A stretch of 9,974 nt of DNA from Methanobacteriota archaeon (lineage in GTDB: Archaea > Thermoplasmatota > Thermoplasmata > UBA10834), in contig JAABQR010000126.1 of the NCBI GenBank assembly GCA_011391345.1, positions 1 to 9,974 of the forward strand, in the 5' to 3' direction. Made by a program: the position numbers and the translations under genes. Of the stretch, positions 1-6,427 are shown in pieces (the first letter of the stretch is position 1; each line of letters begins with the position of its first letter). Under the pieces are notes generated by a model that had not been told where the DNA came from, searched no databases, and saw nothing but the letters and a program-made list of their open reading frames with translations.

Positions 1-849
1 CAGAGGGAAGGATACACCGCGACCCTGATGCCCGGCGTCTTCCATGTGCCGTACGCATACTGCTACAGATGCCTGTACAACCTCGAGTACCCGGGCTGCG
101 GGATGCGCTGCGTCAGCGCGATCGAGGATGTGTACTTCGAGAACCAGATCCCTCCGAACGACCTCGCTGCCATCAGCATGGAGGTCGTCCAGGGCGAGGG
201 CGGATACGTCGTGCCCCCGAAGGAGTTCGTGCAGGGCGTGTTCAACCTCACCAGGAAGCACAAGTGCCTGTTCATAGACGATGAGGTCCAGTCCGGCGTG
301 GGCAGGACCGGCAAGATGTGGGCGTGCGAGCACTTCGATGTCGCACCTGACATCATCTGCAGCGCGAAGTCGCTCGGCGGCGGCCTGCCGCTCGGCGCAA
401 CGATCGTCGACGCGAAGCTCAACTTCGACAGGTACGGAAGGCACTCGAACACCTTCGGTGGCGCTTCCTTGTCGCACGCGGCCGGCATCGCGTGCCTGAA
501 GGTCATCGAGGAGGAGAAGCTCCTGGCCCGCGGCACCAAGCTCGGTGCCGAGGCGAAGAAGAGGCTCGTCGAGATGCAGCAGAAGTACGAGATCATCGGC
601 GACACGAGAGGCCTCGGCATGATGCTCGCGCACGAGTTCGTCCAGGACAGGAAGACGAAGAAGCATGCAGCCGCGAGCAGGGACAAGATCACCGAGCTCG
701 CGTTCAAGAAGGGGCTGATGCTTCTCCCGTGCGGCAAGTCCGTTGTGAGATACATACCTCCTCTGAACGTGCCCGAGGAGCTGCTCACGAAGGGCCTCGA
801 CATACTCGAGGAGTGCATCAAGAAGGTCGACAAGGACCGCGCCGAGTGA
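1..849 (+). CDS. Class-III PLP-dependent aminotransferase, C-terminal part (5' end outside window)
   Basis: The frame is open from base 1, so the gene begins upstream and only about 282 residues are present. Fold-type I, class-III aminotransferases (GABA, ornithine, acetylornithine or related substrates) move an amino group from an omega-amino donor to a 2-oxo acid in the cytoplasm. Counting from the ATG at 28, the motif IDDEVQSGVGRTG (83-95) supplies the Asp (D85) expected to contact the pyridine nitrogen. CSAKSLGGGLPLGA (111-124) carries the expected Schiff-base lysine K114. NTFGGASLSHAAG is the class-III phosphate-site segment, and the C-terminal RGLGMMLAHEF strand is typical of the family. 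An odd feature is a cysteine cluster at residues 12-28 (C-x2-C-x8-C-x3-C), which many family members lack. The substrate cannot be assigned from this part. The stop is TGA, followed 26 bases later by a perfect hairpin. The family call is secure and the exact activity is not. Confidence 0.93.
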   Translation, partial: QREGYTATLMPGVFHVPYAYCYRCLYNLEYPGCGMRCVSAIEDVYFENQIPPNDLAAISMEVVQGEGGYVVPPKEFVQGVFNLTRKHKCLFIDDEVQSGVGRTGKMWACEHFDVAPDIICSAKSLGGGLPLGATIVDAKLNFDRYGRHSNTFGGASLSHAAGIACLKVIEEEKLLARGTKLGAEAKKRLVEMQQKYEIIGDTRGLGMMLAHEFVQDRKTKKHAAASRDKITELAFKKGLMLLPCGKSVVRYIPPLNVPEELLTKGLDILEECIKKVDKDRAE

Positions 850-875
850 GCGCGGGACATTTTTCAAACCACAAA

Positions 876-898
876 GGACCCCGCCAGAGGCGGGGTCC
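876..898 (+). terminator. Perfect GC hairpin after the aminotransferase, probable transcript end
   Basis: Ten bases at 876-885 (GGACCCCGCC) are perfectly complementary to 889-898, with a three-base loop AGA. A short T-run (908-912) follows ten bases later. The position, 26 bases after a stop codon and 52 before the next start, fits a transcript 3' end or RNA-stabilising structure. Archaeal termination depends mainly on T-tracts, so the hairpin may instead protect the 3' end. The T-run also falls where the next promoter's TATA box should be. Confidence 0.5.
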
Positions 899-906
899 GA
901 GAACCC

Positions 907-915
907 ATTTTTATC
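907..915 (+). promoter_or_regulatory. TATA-like box for the zinc-ribbon gene
   Basis: ATTTTTATC is AT-rich in a GC-rich surrounding and lies about 36-44 bases before the ATG at 951. A start site about 25 bases downstream would give a leader of some 15 bases. No Shine-Dalgarno match is seen before 951, which fits a short-leader message. It overlaps the T-run after the hairpin, so it may serve both purposes. Confidence 0.4.
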
Positions 916-950
916 AAGTACCTGACTCATACTCGACCTTGGGCAATCCG

Positions 951-1199
951 ATGTCCGAGGAACGCAGGAGCAATGACAAGGATTCGTTTCTCGCAGCGAT
1001 GTACAAGCTCGACCCTGACAAGCTCAGGCAGCTCAGGAGGATTGCGTCCGGTGTCACCAGATGTCCCGAGTGCGATGCCGCGAACCCCGCGAGCGAACGA
1101 TTCTGCACGAAGTGCCACGCGAAGCTCTACCCGGTCGAGGAGGCAGAGGAGACGCGCCTCAGGAACAAGAGGAAGACTTTGCAGCGGAAGGGAGATTAG
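951..1199 (+). CDS. Small zinc-ribbon protein (82 aa)
   Basis: The reading frame is open far upstream, but that part is a shadow of the aminotransferase. ATG 951 is the first start after the aminotransferase stop and lies just downstream of a TATA-like box. The protein begins acidic and hydrophilic (SEERRSNDKDS). A helical stretch with the repeat-like LDPDKLRQLRRI follows, then one zinc-ribbon: C38-P-E-C41, ten residues, C52-T-K-C55. This is the common archaeal 'CPECxxxNPxxxxFCxxC' zinc-ribbon type. The tail (60-82) is charged and ends basic (RNKRKTLQRKGD), which would suit nucleic-acid or ribosome contact, though that is inference. Zinc ribbons of this kind usually mediate protein or nucleic-acid binding rather than catalysis. 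No partner can be named, and the neighbours do not suggest one. Confidence 0.75.
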   Translation: MSEERRSNDKDSFLAAMYKLDPDKLRQLRRIASGVTRCPECDAANPASERFCTKCHAKLYPVEEAEETRLRNKRKTLQRKGD

Positions 1200-1279
1200 A
1201 GGTCCCTGGCACCGTCCCCCGGCGCGATTGGCCGAGCTTCTAAGAGGCCACACAGTGTCCAGATGGTGCGGGCGCGCAC

Positions 1280-1296
1280 ACTGGCCCAATGCCAGT
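1280..1296 (+). other. Small hairpin in the gap after the zinc-ribbon gene
   Basis: ACTGGC (1280-1285) pairs with GCCAGT (1291-1296) around a five-base loop, and a TTAAACTTTAAG stretch follows. It could mark the 3' end of the zinc-ribbon transcript, 80 bases past its stop. An alternative pairing within 1252-1283 (CAGTGT with ACACTG) competes with it. Six base pairs is weak evidence. Confidence 0.25.
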
Positions 1297-1308
1297 TAAA
1301 CTTTAAGT
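1296..1308 (+). promoter_or_regulatory. TATA-like box for the small unknown gene
   Basis: TTAAACTTTAAGT is the most AT-rich stretch in this gap. A start site about 25 bases downstream would fall near 1328-1333. That is after the ATG at 1309 but before a Shine-Dalgarno-like GGAGAG at 1336-1341 and a TTG at 1348. This placement argues against the ATG at 1309 as the translation start. Confidence 0.45.
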
Positions 1309-1347
1309 ATGACAGAACTGTATGGATGCGCATCCGGAGAGATACTG

Positions 1348-1671
1348 TTGGCGGGCCAGAGCAGGGGATACAGGGGCAAGAGAAGGACCGAACCGAGGAG
1401 GCACTCCCCTCGCGAAAGTGAGCGGACCACGATGCTCAACCTGGGCAGGCTGAACTCCATCAAGTACGGCCTCAGGGAGATCATGGCGCACTACGAAGTC
1501 GACGAGGGAATCGCGCACACCACCATCGCCAGCGTGATAGCCAAAGGGTCCCGCATCTCGATCGTCGCCGCCATAGCCTACGTCAGGGAGCAGGAGAAGG
1601 CCGGCCAGCTCACCCACGATGTCTCGGACGAGATATGCGCCCTCCTGGACCAGAACTCGAAGTTCCGATGA
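1348..1671 (+). CDS. Small basic protein of unknown function (107 aa; TTG start proposed)
   Basis: I do not recognise the family. The longest reading uses ATG 1309, but three signs favour TTG 1348. The TATA-like box abuts ATG 1309. GGAGAG lies six bases before the TTG. Third-position GC is low before 1348 (about 6 of 13 codons) and high after it (about 21 of 27 codons up to 1431). ATG 1432 is a third option and would remove the basic arm. From 1348 the protein has a 27-residue Arg/Lys-rich, disordered-looking N-terminus (AGQSRGYRGKRRTEPRRHSP). A compact part follows, mostly predicted helix: LGRLNSIKYGLREIM, an Ala/Ile-rich middle (GSRISIVAAIAYVREQEK) and DVSDEICALLDQ. The basic arm plus small helical body would suit an RNA-, DNA- or ribosome-binding protein, but no motif proves this. 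There are no membrane segments. It stands alone between two gaps of about 150 bases. Confidence 0.7.
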   Translation: MAGQSRGYRGKRRTEPRRHSPRESERTTMLNLGRLNSIKYGLREIMAHYEVDEGIAHTTIASVIAKGSRISIVAAIAYVREQEKAGQLTHDVSDEICALLDQNSKFR

Positions 1672-1790
1672 TGTTCTCGGAAGATCGTGGGAATAGAGTT
1701 GGTGTTCTGTCAGAAGTCAATGGGGCCAGGACCCATGAGGGCTTCGCGCTGCATATAGCATCCGGCAGCTAGACAGCGTGTGCGTCGGCA

Positions 1791-1800
1791 AGAGTTAATT
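1791..1800 (+). promoter_or_regulatory. TATA-like box for the EF-Tu/SelB-like gene
   Basis: GTTAATTAGG lies 27-36 bases before ATG 1827 and is preceded by a purine-rich CAAGA that could act as a BRE. Transcription would then start within a few bases of the ATG, giving a nearly leaderless message. This agrees with the absence of a Shine-Dalgarno sequence. A second AT-rich candidate, CATATAG at 1752-1758, would give a leader of about 45 bases. Confidence 0.45.
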
Positions 1801-1826
1801 AGGGAACCTGCGTACGCCATGACCGA

Positions 1827-2792
1827 ATGGCCAACTTGACAGTCGCGGTCGTGGGCTCCCCGGACTACGCCAAGAACCTGGGGAAGAAGTCGACCGCCTC
1901 CGACATGACCTTCTTCGACATCAAGAGAGAAGACACCACGGTCACTTTCGTCGAGCCGACGAAGTACCCAGAGAGGCTCTCGACCCTATTCCACGCAGCT
2001 GCGATGGCCGACGCCGCGTTCGTGGTTGTTGACGAGATCGGACCGATCCTCGGGGAGATTATCGTCATGCTCGACTGCGCAGCGGTCCGCAAGGGATGGA
2101 TACTTCTCAGGAACTACATCACCCCGGACCAGGTCGCGCCGTTCCTCAAGGGCTCGGCCCTCGAGAAGTACGAATTCGTCCAGGAGGACCTGGTCGCTCT
2201 GAGGGAACTGTTCCTCGGAGAGGCGGGAAGGATCGACGCGCACGAACCAGAAGGGAGCTCATGCGGCTCTGTCCCGATCGACCATCACTTCGACGTCAAG
2301 GGCGTGGGGACCGTCATCCTGGGGAGGGTCGCGGACGGGCATATCCGGAAACACGACCGCATGAAGGTCATGCCGGGCGACAAAGAAGCGGAGATACGCT
2401 CCATCCAGAAGCACGATGACGATTACGACTGGGCAGTGAAGGGTGAGAGGGTCGGCCTCGCGCTCAAGGGCATCACCGCCGAAGAACTGGACCGTGGAAT
2501 GGTCCTCACGAACGACCGAACGATGGTCGTCCGGACCACGATCTCCTGCAAGGTGGACATCGTGAAGTATTGGCCCAGCCCCGTGGTTCAGGGAGCGGTC
2601 CTGCATGTGGGCCACTGGATGCAATTCATGCCCGCCAGGGTGGAGGATGTGTCTGTGGGATCCGATTGGAGGAGACCCACGCTCACCCTCCAGCTGCAGA
2701 AAGGACTCGCGTTCAAGCCGGGTTCGAGGGCTGTGCTCGCGCAGCTCGAGGGCGGGAAGCTGAGGGTAGTGGGCACGATCCTCCTTGAATAG
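1827..2792 (+). CDS. EF-Tu/SelB-like translation factor homologue with degenerate GTPase domain (321 aa)
   Basis: Residues about 145-232 match the domain-2 beta-barrel of EF-Tu/EF1A and above all SelB-type factors: a VKGVGTVILGRV segment (158-168), RSIQKHDDDYDWAVKGERVGLALKGI (191-216) and DRGMVL. Residues 233-321 form a domain-3-like barrel (TISCKVDIVKYW; GHWMQFMPARVEDV; VVGTILLE). The front part, about 130 residues, is much shorter than a normal G domain and lacks its motifs. Where a P-loop GxxxxGK[ST] is expected there is GSPDYAKNLGKKST (10-23), with wrong spacing. The DxxG region reads FVEPTKYPERL, and no NKxD box is seen (RNYITP instead). The AFVVVDE strand (64-70) shows that the fold is ancestral. 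It probably binds a tRNA, ribosome or factor partner without hydrolysing GTP, which is inference. SelB itself is excluded by the missing GTPase and SelB C-terminal domain. The start has no Shine-Dalgarno sequence and is probably near-leaderless. Confidence 0.85.
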   Translation: MANLTVAVVGSPDYAKNLGKKSTASDMTFFDIKREDTTVTFVEPTKYPERLSTLFHAAAMADAAFVVVDEIGPILGEIIVMLDCAAVRKGWILLRNYITPDQVAPFLKGSALEKYEFVQEDLVALRELFLGEAGRIDAHEPEGSSCGSVPIDHHFDVKGVGTVILGRVADGHIRKHDRMKVMPGDKEAEIRSIQKHDDDYDWAVKGERVGLALKGITAEELDRGMVLTNDRTMVVRTTISCKVDIVKYWPSPVVQGAVLHVGHWMQFMPARVEDVSVGSDWRRPTLTLQLQKGLAFKPGSRAVLAQLEGGKLRVVGTILLE

Positions 2793-2826
2793 GCTGACGC
2801 ACCCGAACAGGTCTGGAATTTGCCCC

Positions 2827-2839
2827 AAACGATAAGAAA
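2827..2839 (+). promoter_or_regulatory. Possible promoter element of the exporter operon
   Basis: AAACGATAAGAAA is the most AT-rich stretch in the 68-base gap and is centred about 28 bases before ATG 2861. That spacing fits a leaderless archaeal message, and no Shine-Dalgarno match precedes 2861. The TATA match is poor, so read-through from the upstream gene is also possible. Confidence 0.3.
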
Positions 2840-2860
2840 GCCAAGGCGCATGCCGCACCG

Positions 2861-3850
2861 ATGCAAGGAGCTGTGGAGAATCCTGACCAAGTCATACCCA
2901 AGGATGACCACATCCTCCTCACCGCGAGGGACGTCACAGTCCGGTTCGGCTCAGTCATCGCACTGAACGGATTCACGGTCGATATACCGCGCGGCGTCAT
3001 CGGCCTCTTAGGGCCGAACGGGGCCGGCAAGAGTACTTTCATCAAGGCTTCGCTTGGGCTCATCCCCCGGAACGGCGGGACCATATCGGTCGGCGGCCTG
3101 GACCCGCAGACCCAGAGCCTGCGGATAAGGGACGACATCGGCTACATGCCAGAGCATGATTGTCTCATACCCAATGTGAGCGCTGTGGAACTGGTATCGT
3201 ATCTCGGACAGATCTCCGGCATGGGACCGCGGGACGCGATGCAGAGGAGCCACGAGGTCCTCGACTTCGTGGGTATCGGGGAGGAGAGGTACAGGCTCGT
3301 GAAATCGTACTCCACGGGCATGAAGCAGAAGGTCAAGATCGCACAGGCGATCGTGCACGACCCCTCGCTGCTCTTCCTCGACGAGCCCACGAGCGGCATG
3401 GACCCCAACGGGCGCGAGGAGATGCTGGACCTCGTGAGGAGGATCGGAGCCACTGGCAAGACCGTCATCGTGTCATCCCACATACTCCAGGAGGTGGAGA
3501 GGGTGTGCGAGCACGCCATCATCATCAGCGACGGCAGGCTTGTCAGGGATGGCAAGATGGGCGTCCTGATGGCCGGTGAGGAAGGACTGTTCAACATCAC
3601 GATCAGAGGCGTTCCGAAGGCCCTGGAGGGGTTCGTGCGCGCGCTCGGGGGGGTCTGCGACATCGTCGAGAAGACAGATGAGGGCACCAATCAGGTCGCG
3701 CTGTCCGCAAGAGGTTGCGGGGACGGAAGGCGCGTGTTCGCTCTCTCCAAGGAGCATGGCGTGCAGGTCCGGGGCTACGTGCCTGACAAGATGAGCCTCG
3801 AGGATGTCTTCCTGCAGGCGTTCCAGGGAGGTGGCTCCCGTGGGTATTAA
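2861..3850 (+). CDS. ABC-2 type exporter ATP-binding subunit 1 (329 aa)
   Basis: This is the cytoplasmic ATPase of an ABC-2 exporter, powering the permease encoded next. All nucleotide-binding motifs are intact: Walker A GPNGAGKST (51-59), Q-loop region GYMPEHD (94-100, with Glu in the Gln position as is common in drug/lipid-type ABC-2 ATPases), signature YSTGMKQKVKIAQA (150-163), Walker B LLFLDEP (170-176) with catalytic E175, and switch His H207 in VSSH. After about residue 235 there is a 95-residue C-terminal extension of the kind seen in NatA/CcmA-like drug ATPases. It ends with the usual 'DKMSLEDVFLQAF' helix. First gene of a four-gene operon, it overlaps the permease start by 11 bases. 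Substrate could be a drug, lipid, ion or peptide and cannot be deduced. The ATG at 2861 has no Shine-Dalgarno sequence. GTG 2873 is possible, but GGAG lies too close to it. Confidence 0.93.
   Translation: MQGAVENPDQVIPKDDHILLTARDVTVRFGSVIALNGFTVDIPRGVIGLLGPNGAGKSTFIKASLGLIPRNGGTISVGGLDPQTQSLRIRDDIGYMPEHDCLIPNVSAVELVSYLGQISGMGPRDAMQRSHEVLDFVGIGEERYRLVKSYSTGMKQKVKIAQAIVHDPSLLFLDEPTSGMDPNGREEMLDLVRRIGATGKTVIVSSHILQEVERVCEHAIIISDGRLVRDGKMGVLMAGEEGLFNITIRGVPKALEGFVRALGGVCDIVEKTDEGTNQVALSARGCGDGRRVFALSKEHGVQVRGYVPDKMSLEDVFLQAFQGGGSRGY
3827..3833 (+). promoter_or_regulatory. Perfect Shine-Dalgarno GGAGGTG inside the ATPase gene, fixing the permease start
   Basis: GGAGGTG is complementary to the usual archaeal 16S 3' end (a CACCUCC-type tail). 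It lies six bases before GTG 3840, still inside the first ATPase gene. The ATG at 3804 has no such site and would add a twelve-residue hydrophilic stretch copied out of frame from the ATPase gene. GTG 3840 is therefore preferred. Confidence 0.75.
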
Positions 3851-4661
3851 CCCGATCGAGTACCGCGCCTGGAAAGGTGTCAGGAGCGCGCAGAAGTCCA
3901 GGCTATATGTCATCGCAAAGAGCGTGTTCAGGCACAAGATCAGGTCGTTCGGCGTGATCGCCCTCCTCGCTCTCGGATTCCTCCTGGTGCACGCTTTCCA
4001 GATCATATTCTCGGTCATCGCCCCGCACGAATCGCTCGACGCGCAGACCATGTACGACTACATGGGCAGCGGAGGGACCTTCGCGATATTCGCGATCCTC
4101 TTGGGGGCGGTGGTCACATCCGACCTCATCTCCGACGACGTGGCCAACCGCTCGTTCGTGCTGTACTTCTCGAGAGCGATCAAGGTGAGGGACTACCTTG
4201 CTGGCAAGTCGTCAGCGGCTCTTCTGATCATGAGCCTCCTGTGCGCGATCCCACCTGTGATGGTGGCGATCGCCTCGATGGCCACCCAGACCGGCGACGA
4301 CTACTCCGGAAGCGCTGGGGTTCTTGGCAGGACGGCGGTCGCCGGTGCCATCGCGACCATATTCTTCGTACCATATGGACTGATGATGTCGTCACTGACC
4401 AAGAGGAAGAGCTACGCGGCCGTGGGCACCTTCATGTCGTTCTTCGTGATGATCATCGTGGCTGAGCTATTCGCCGAATTCGATCCCGCATGGAGGATCA
4501 TCAGCCCAGCGGATTCCCTCGCATACTCGTTCAGCTGGATATTCGGGCTTGAGATGCCCTCGTACGTGGACGGATGGGCGCTCGCGGGTTTCATGACGGC
4601 GTTCATCGCAATCCCCGCGGCGGTCGTATACCTGAGGGTCAAGAGACAGGTGGTGGGATGA
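3840..4661 (+). CDS. ABC-2 type exporter permease subunit 1 (273 aa, GTG start)
   Basis: This is the membrane subunit of an ABC-2 exporter and partner of the ATPase encoded just before it. From the GTG start it has an amphipathic N-terminus (NPIEYRAWKGVRSAQKSRLYVIAK) and about six membrane segments: roughly 38-60, 80-98, 126-146, 164-184, 195-213 and 246-264. Between segments 2 and 3 sits the conserved ABC-2 pattern SDLISDDVANRSFVLYFSRAIKVRDYLAGK. This coupling region follows the 'D/E...sG/R...L..sP/R....Y...K' pattern that contacts the ATPase. The loop between the first two segments is short, with no large extracellular domain. The gene overlaps the upstream ATPase by 11 bases, and its TGA overlaps the next ATG in an ATGA arrangement, so translation of the operon is probably coupled. 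The substrate is unknown. Confidence 0.88.
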   Translation: MGINPIEYRAWKGVRSAQKSRLYVIAKSVFRHKIRSFGVIALLALGFLLVHAFQIIFSVIAPHESLDAQTMYDYMGSGGTFAIFAILLGAVVTSDLISDDVANRSFVLYFSRAIKVRDYLAGKSSAALLIMSLLCAIPPVMVAIASMATQTGDDYSGSAGVLGRTAVAGAIATIFFVPYGLMMSSLTKRKSYAAVGTFMSFFVMIIVAELFAEFDPAWRIISPADSLAYSFSWIFGLEMPSYVDGWALAGFMTAFIAIPAAVVYLRVKRQVVG

Positions 4662-5611
4662 TGGATGGTCCGCAGAACGCGCCGACCACCGTCATGGAGG
4701 TGACCGCCCTCAGCAAGTGGTATGGCGAGGTCATCGGTCTCAACAACTTCAACCTTGAGATACGGAGTGGTATCACCGGCATAGTGGGACCGAACGGGGC
4801 CGGGAAGAGCACCCTCTTCAAGCTCGCCCTCGGCCTCATCAAGCCGAGCACGGGGACCATATCCGTGCTGGGTCAGACGCCATGGGGGAACCCGCGCCTG
4901 CACTCGTCGATTGGCTTCTGCCCCGACTACGAATCCCTGCCTTCAGAATCGACTGGGCGGGAGTACCTGTCGCTTGTGGGCGGAGTGCACGCGATGAAGG
5001 GAGCGGCACTGTCCGAACGGATAACCGAGGTGGCCCGCCTGGTCGAGATGAATCGCGCGCTCGACCGCAAGATCGGCGGCTACAGCAAGGGCATGAAGCA
5101 GAGGATGAAGATCGCAGGGGCGTTGCTGCACGACCCCGACATGCTCATACTGGACGAGCCGCTGAGTGGCACAGACCCGCTGGTCCGCAAGGAGATCATC
5201 GATCTCATCAAGAGACTGAACAAGGAGAACGGCCACGACGTGGTCGTTTCATCCCACGTACTCTTCGAGATAGAGCGGATGACACACGACGTCGTCCTCA
5301 TCTACAAGGGACGAGCGGTCGCGACGGGGGACATCTCGGAGATTAGGGACCTCATAGACAAGCACCCGCACAACATCGTCATCGAGGGAGAGAACATAGG
5401 CGCGCTGGCCAAGGCACTTCTGGACGAACAGTTCACCGTCTCCGTCTCCTACAACGATGGCAGGAAGGGGGTCACCGTCCAGGTCTCCAGGCCGGACGAC
5501 TTCTTCAACCGGCTCCCAGAGCTGATAGAGAGGTCAGGGGCCTCTGTGACCAAGATGTACAGCCTGGACGAGAACCTGGAAGCCATATTCAGATACCTAG
5601 TGGGGCGGTGA
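4658..5611 (+). CDS. ABC-2 type exporter ATP-binding subunit 2 (317 aa)
   Basis: This is the second ATPase of the operon, clearly diverged from the first. Motifs from ATG 4658: Walker A GPNGAGKST (44-52), Q-loop region GFCPDYESLP (86-95, Asp where Gln is classical), signature YSKGMKQRMKIAGA (142-155), Walker B MLILDEP (162-168) with catalytic E167, and switch His H200 in VSSH. Residues about 225-317 form a C-terminal domain with an IVIEGENIGALAKALL strand-helix unit. The gene begins with tandem ATGs (4658 and 4661) behind GGTGGTGGG, and the first ATG overlaps the permease stop. The longer reading from 4574 runs through the permease gene and is not credible. It may work with the permease encoded downstream, or all four subunits may form one hetero-oligomeric exporter. 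Confidence 0.92.
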   Translation: MMDGPQNAPTTVMEVTALSKWYGEVIGLNNFNLEIRSGITGIVGPNGAGKSTLFKLALGLIKPSTGTISVLGQTPWGNPRLHSSIGFCPDYESLPSESTGREYLSLVGGVHAMKGAALSERITEVARLVEMNRALDRKIGGYSKGMKQRMKIAGALLHDPDMLILDEPLSGTDPLVRKEIIDLIKRLNKENGHDVVVSSHVLFEIERMTHDVVLIYKGRAVATGDISEIRDLIDKHPHNIVIEGENIGALAKALLDEQFTVSVSYNDGRKGVTVQVSRPDDFFNRLPELIERSGASVTKMYSLDENLEAIFRYLVGR

Positions 5612-6373
5612 ATGATGGATCTCGAGAGAGCGTTCACGGGGATAGCCGCGATCACGAGATACTCTTTCAGGAAGCTGTTATTCAGCAGGAAGGCGGTCAT
5701 CACACTGCTCGTGGCAGTCTTCGTGGCAGCCGTCATGGGATACGCTGGAGCCCAGAATGTGGATCCGCTCCACGATGGGACGGACATGCTGGACACGCTC
5801 ATCCTATTCTTCTTCATGCCCGTGATGGCCATGATATACGGGGCATCCCTGATAAGGGACGAGATAGACGACAAGAGCATCACGCACGTGGCGACCGCAC
5901 CGCTCGACCGCTCGTTCTCGTACGTGGGGTATTACATCCCCCTCGCATGCGCGGTCGCCATCTCCATGTTCATCGTGAACACCGCCGGTTTCCTCGCGTT
6001 CTTCGCTCAGAACGACCTCGGCGGTGAGACGCTCGAGGTGTATCTCGAGTTCACGGTGCTCATCACTATCGGGGCATTCGTGTACTCCGCCCTCTTCCTC
6101 GCAGTCGGCGTGCTGTTCAAGAAGCCGGTGTTCTTCGGCCTCTTCTACGCGTTCATATGGGAGGGGTTCATCGGGTCGCTGCCTGGAGCCATCCAGAAGT
6201 TCTCCGTCAAGTACTACCTCAGGAGCGTCGGCGCGGACTGGGTAGACTATGGTAGGATGAGCACATTCGAGGAGGCCTCCGACCCACTCGCCTCAGGGCT
6301 GGTTCTACTGGGCCTTCTTGTCTTCTTCGTCGTCCTGGGGGCGTTTGTCTTCAGAGAGACCGAACTGACGTGA
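5612..6373 (+). CDS. ABC-2 type exporter permease subunit 2 (253 aa)
   Basis: This is the membrane partner of the second ATPase. Six membrane segments can be seen at about 28-46, 62-81, 106-130, 147-169, 172-190 and 228-247. Between segments 2 and 3 lies LIRDEIDDKSITHVATAPLDRSFSYVGYY, the ABC-2 cytosolic coupling motif (acidic pair, then 'T/S ... PL.R..Y'). A GSLPGAIQKFSVKYYLRS stretch follows segment 5. It starts directly after the ATPase stop (TGA 5609-5611, ATG 5612) with tandem ATGs, so translational coupling is likely. GGTG at 5607-5610 better suits the second ATG at 5615. It is the last gene of the exporter operon. A 124-base gap follows, containing a weak imperfect hairpin (6435-6462) and a TATA-like box. 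The cargo is unknown. Confidence 0.88.
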   Translation: MMDLERAFTGIAAITRYSFRKLLFSRKAVITLLVAVFVAAVMGYAGAQNVDPLHDGTDMLDTLILFFFMPVMAMIYGASLIRDEIDDKSITHVATAPLDRSFSYVGYYIPLACAVAISMFIVNTAGFLAFFAQNDLGGETLEVYLEFTVLITIGAFVYSALFLAVGVLFKKPVFFGLFYAFIWEGFIGSLPGAIQKFSVKYYLRSVGADWVDYGRMSTFEEASDPLASGLVLLGLLVFFVVLGAFVFRETELT

Positions 6374-6427
6374 GACTCCCCGTGTCCAGCCCGACGGACG
6401 TTCTTGAGATGAGTACGGGCACACCAT

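Noticed and set aside
63..860. A 265-codon open frame on the minus strand opposite the aminotransferase
   Set aside because: The plus-strand frame has clear enzyme motifs and normal codon use. The antisense frame is open only because GC-rich third positions remove stop codons, and its product is Ser/Pro-rich without motifs.
492..950. Upstream extension of the zinc-ribbon reading frame
   Set aside because: It lies inside the aminotransferase gene in another frame, giving an Arg/Glu/His-rich shadow. ATG 951 lies after the aminotransferase stop and next to a promoter-like box.
1226..1296. A tRNA-like stretch with a TGGCCGAGC...GGCCA segment resembling a Leu/Ser D-arm and a CCA near the end
   Set aside because: No anticodon stem, no T-loop consensus and no matching acceptor stem can be built.
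1309..1347. ATG 1309 as the start of the small unknown gene
   Set aside because: The TATA-like box directly abuts it and codon use before 1348 does not look coding. It remains a fallback if transcription starts earlier.
1669..1826. A C/D-box guide RNA in the 155-base gap (GATGATG near 1669)
   Set aside because: The box C match is imperfect, overlaps the preceding stop codon, and no box D (CTGA) follows at a suitable distance.
1819..1839. A six-codon ORF (MTEWPT) overlapping the start of the EF-Tu-like gene
   Set aside because: It is too short to judge, has no ribosome-binding site, and overlapping ATGs by chance are common.
3804..3839. ATG 3804 as the start of permease 1
   Set aside because: GGAGGTG at 3827-3833 with ideal spacing points to GTG 3840. 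The extra residues are hydrophilic and read out of frame within the ATPase gene.
4574..4657. Upstream extension of the second ATPase frame
   Set aside because: It runs through the end of the permease gene and encodes a Gly/Arg-rich shadow. ATG 4658 has a Shine-Dalgarno sequence and the typical stop/start overlap.
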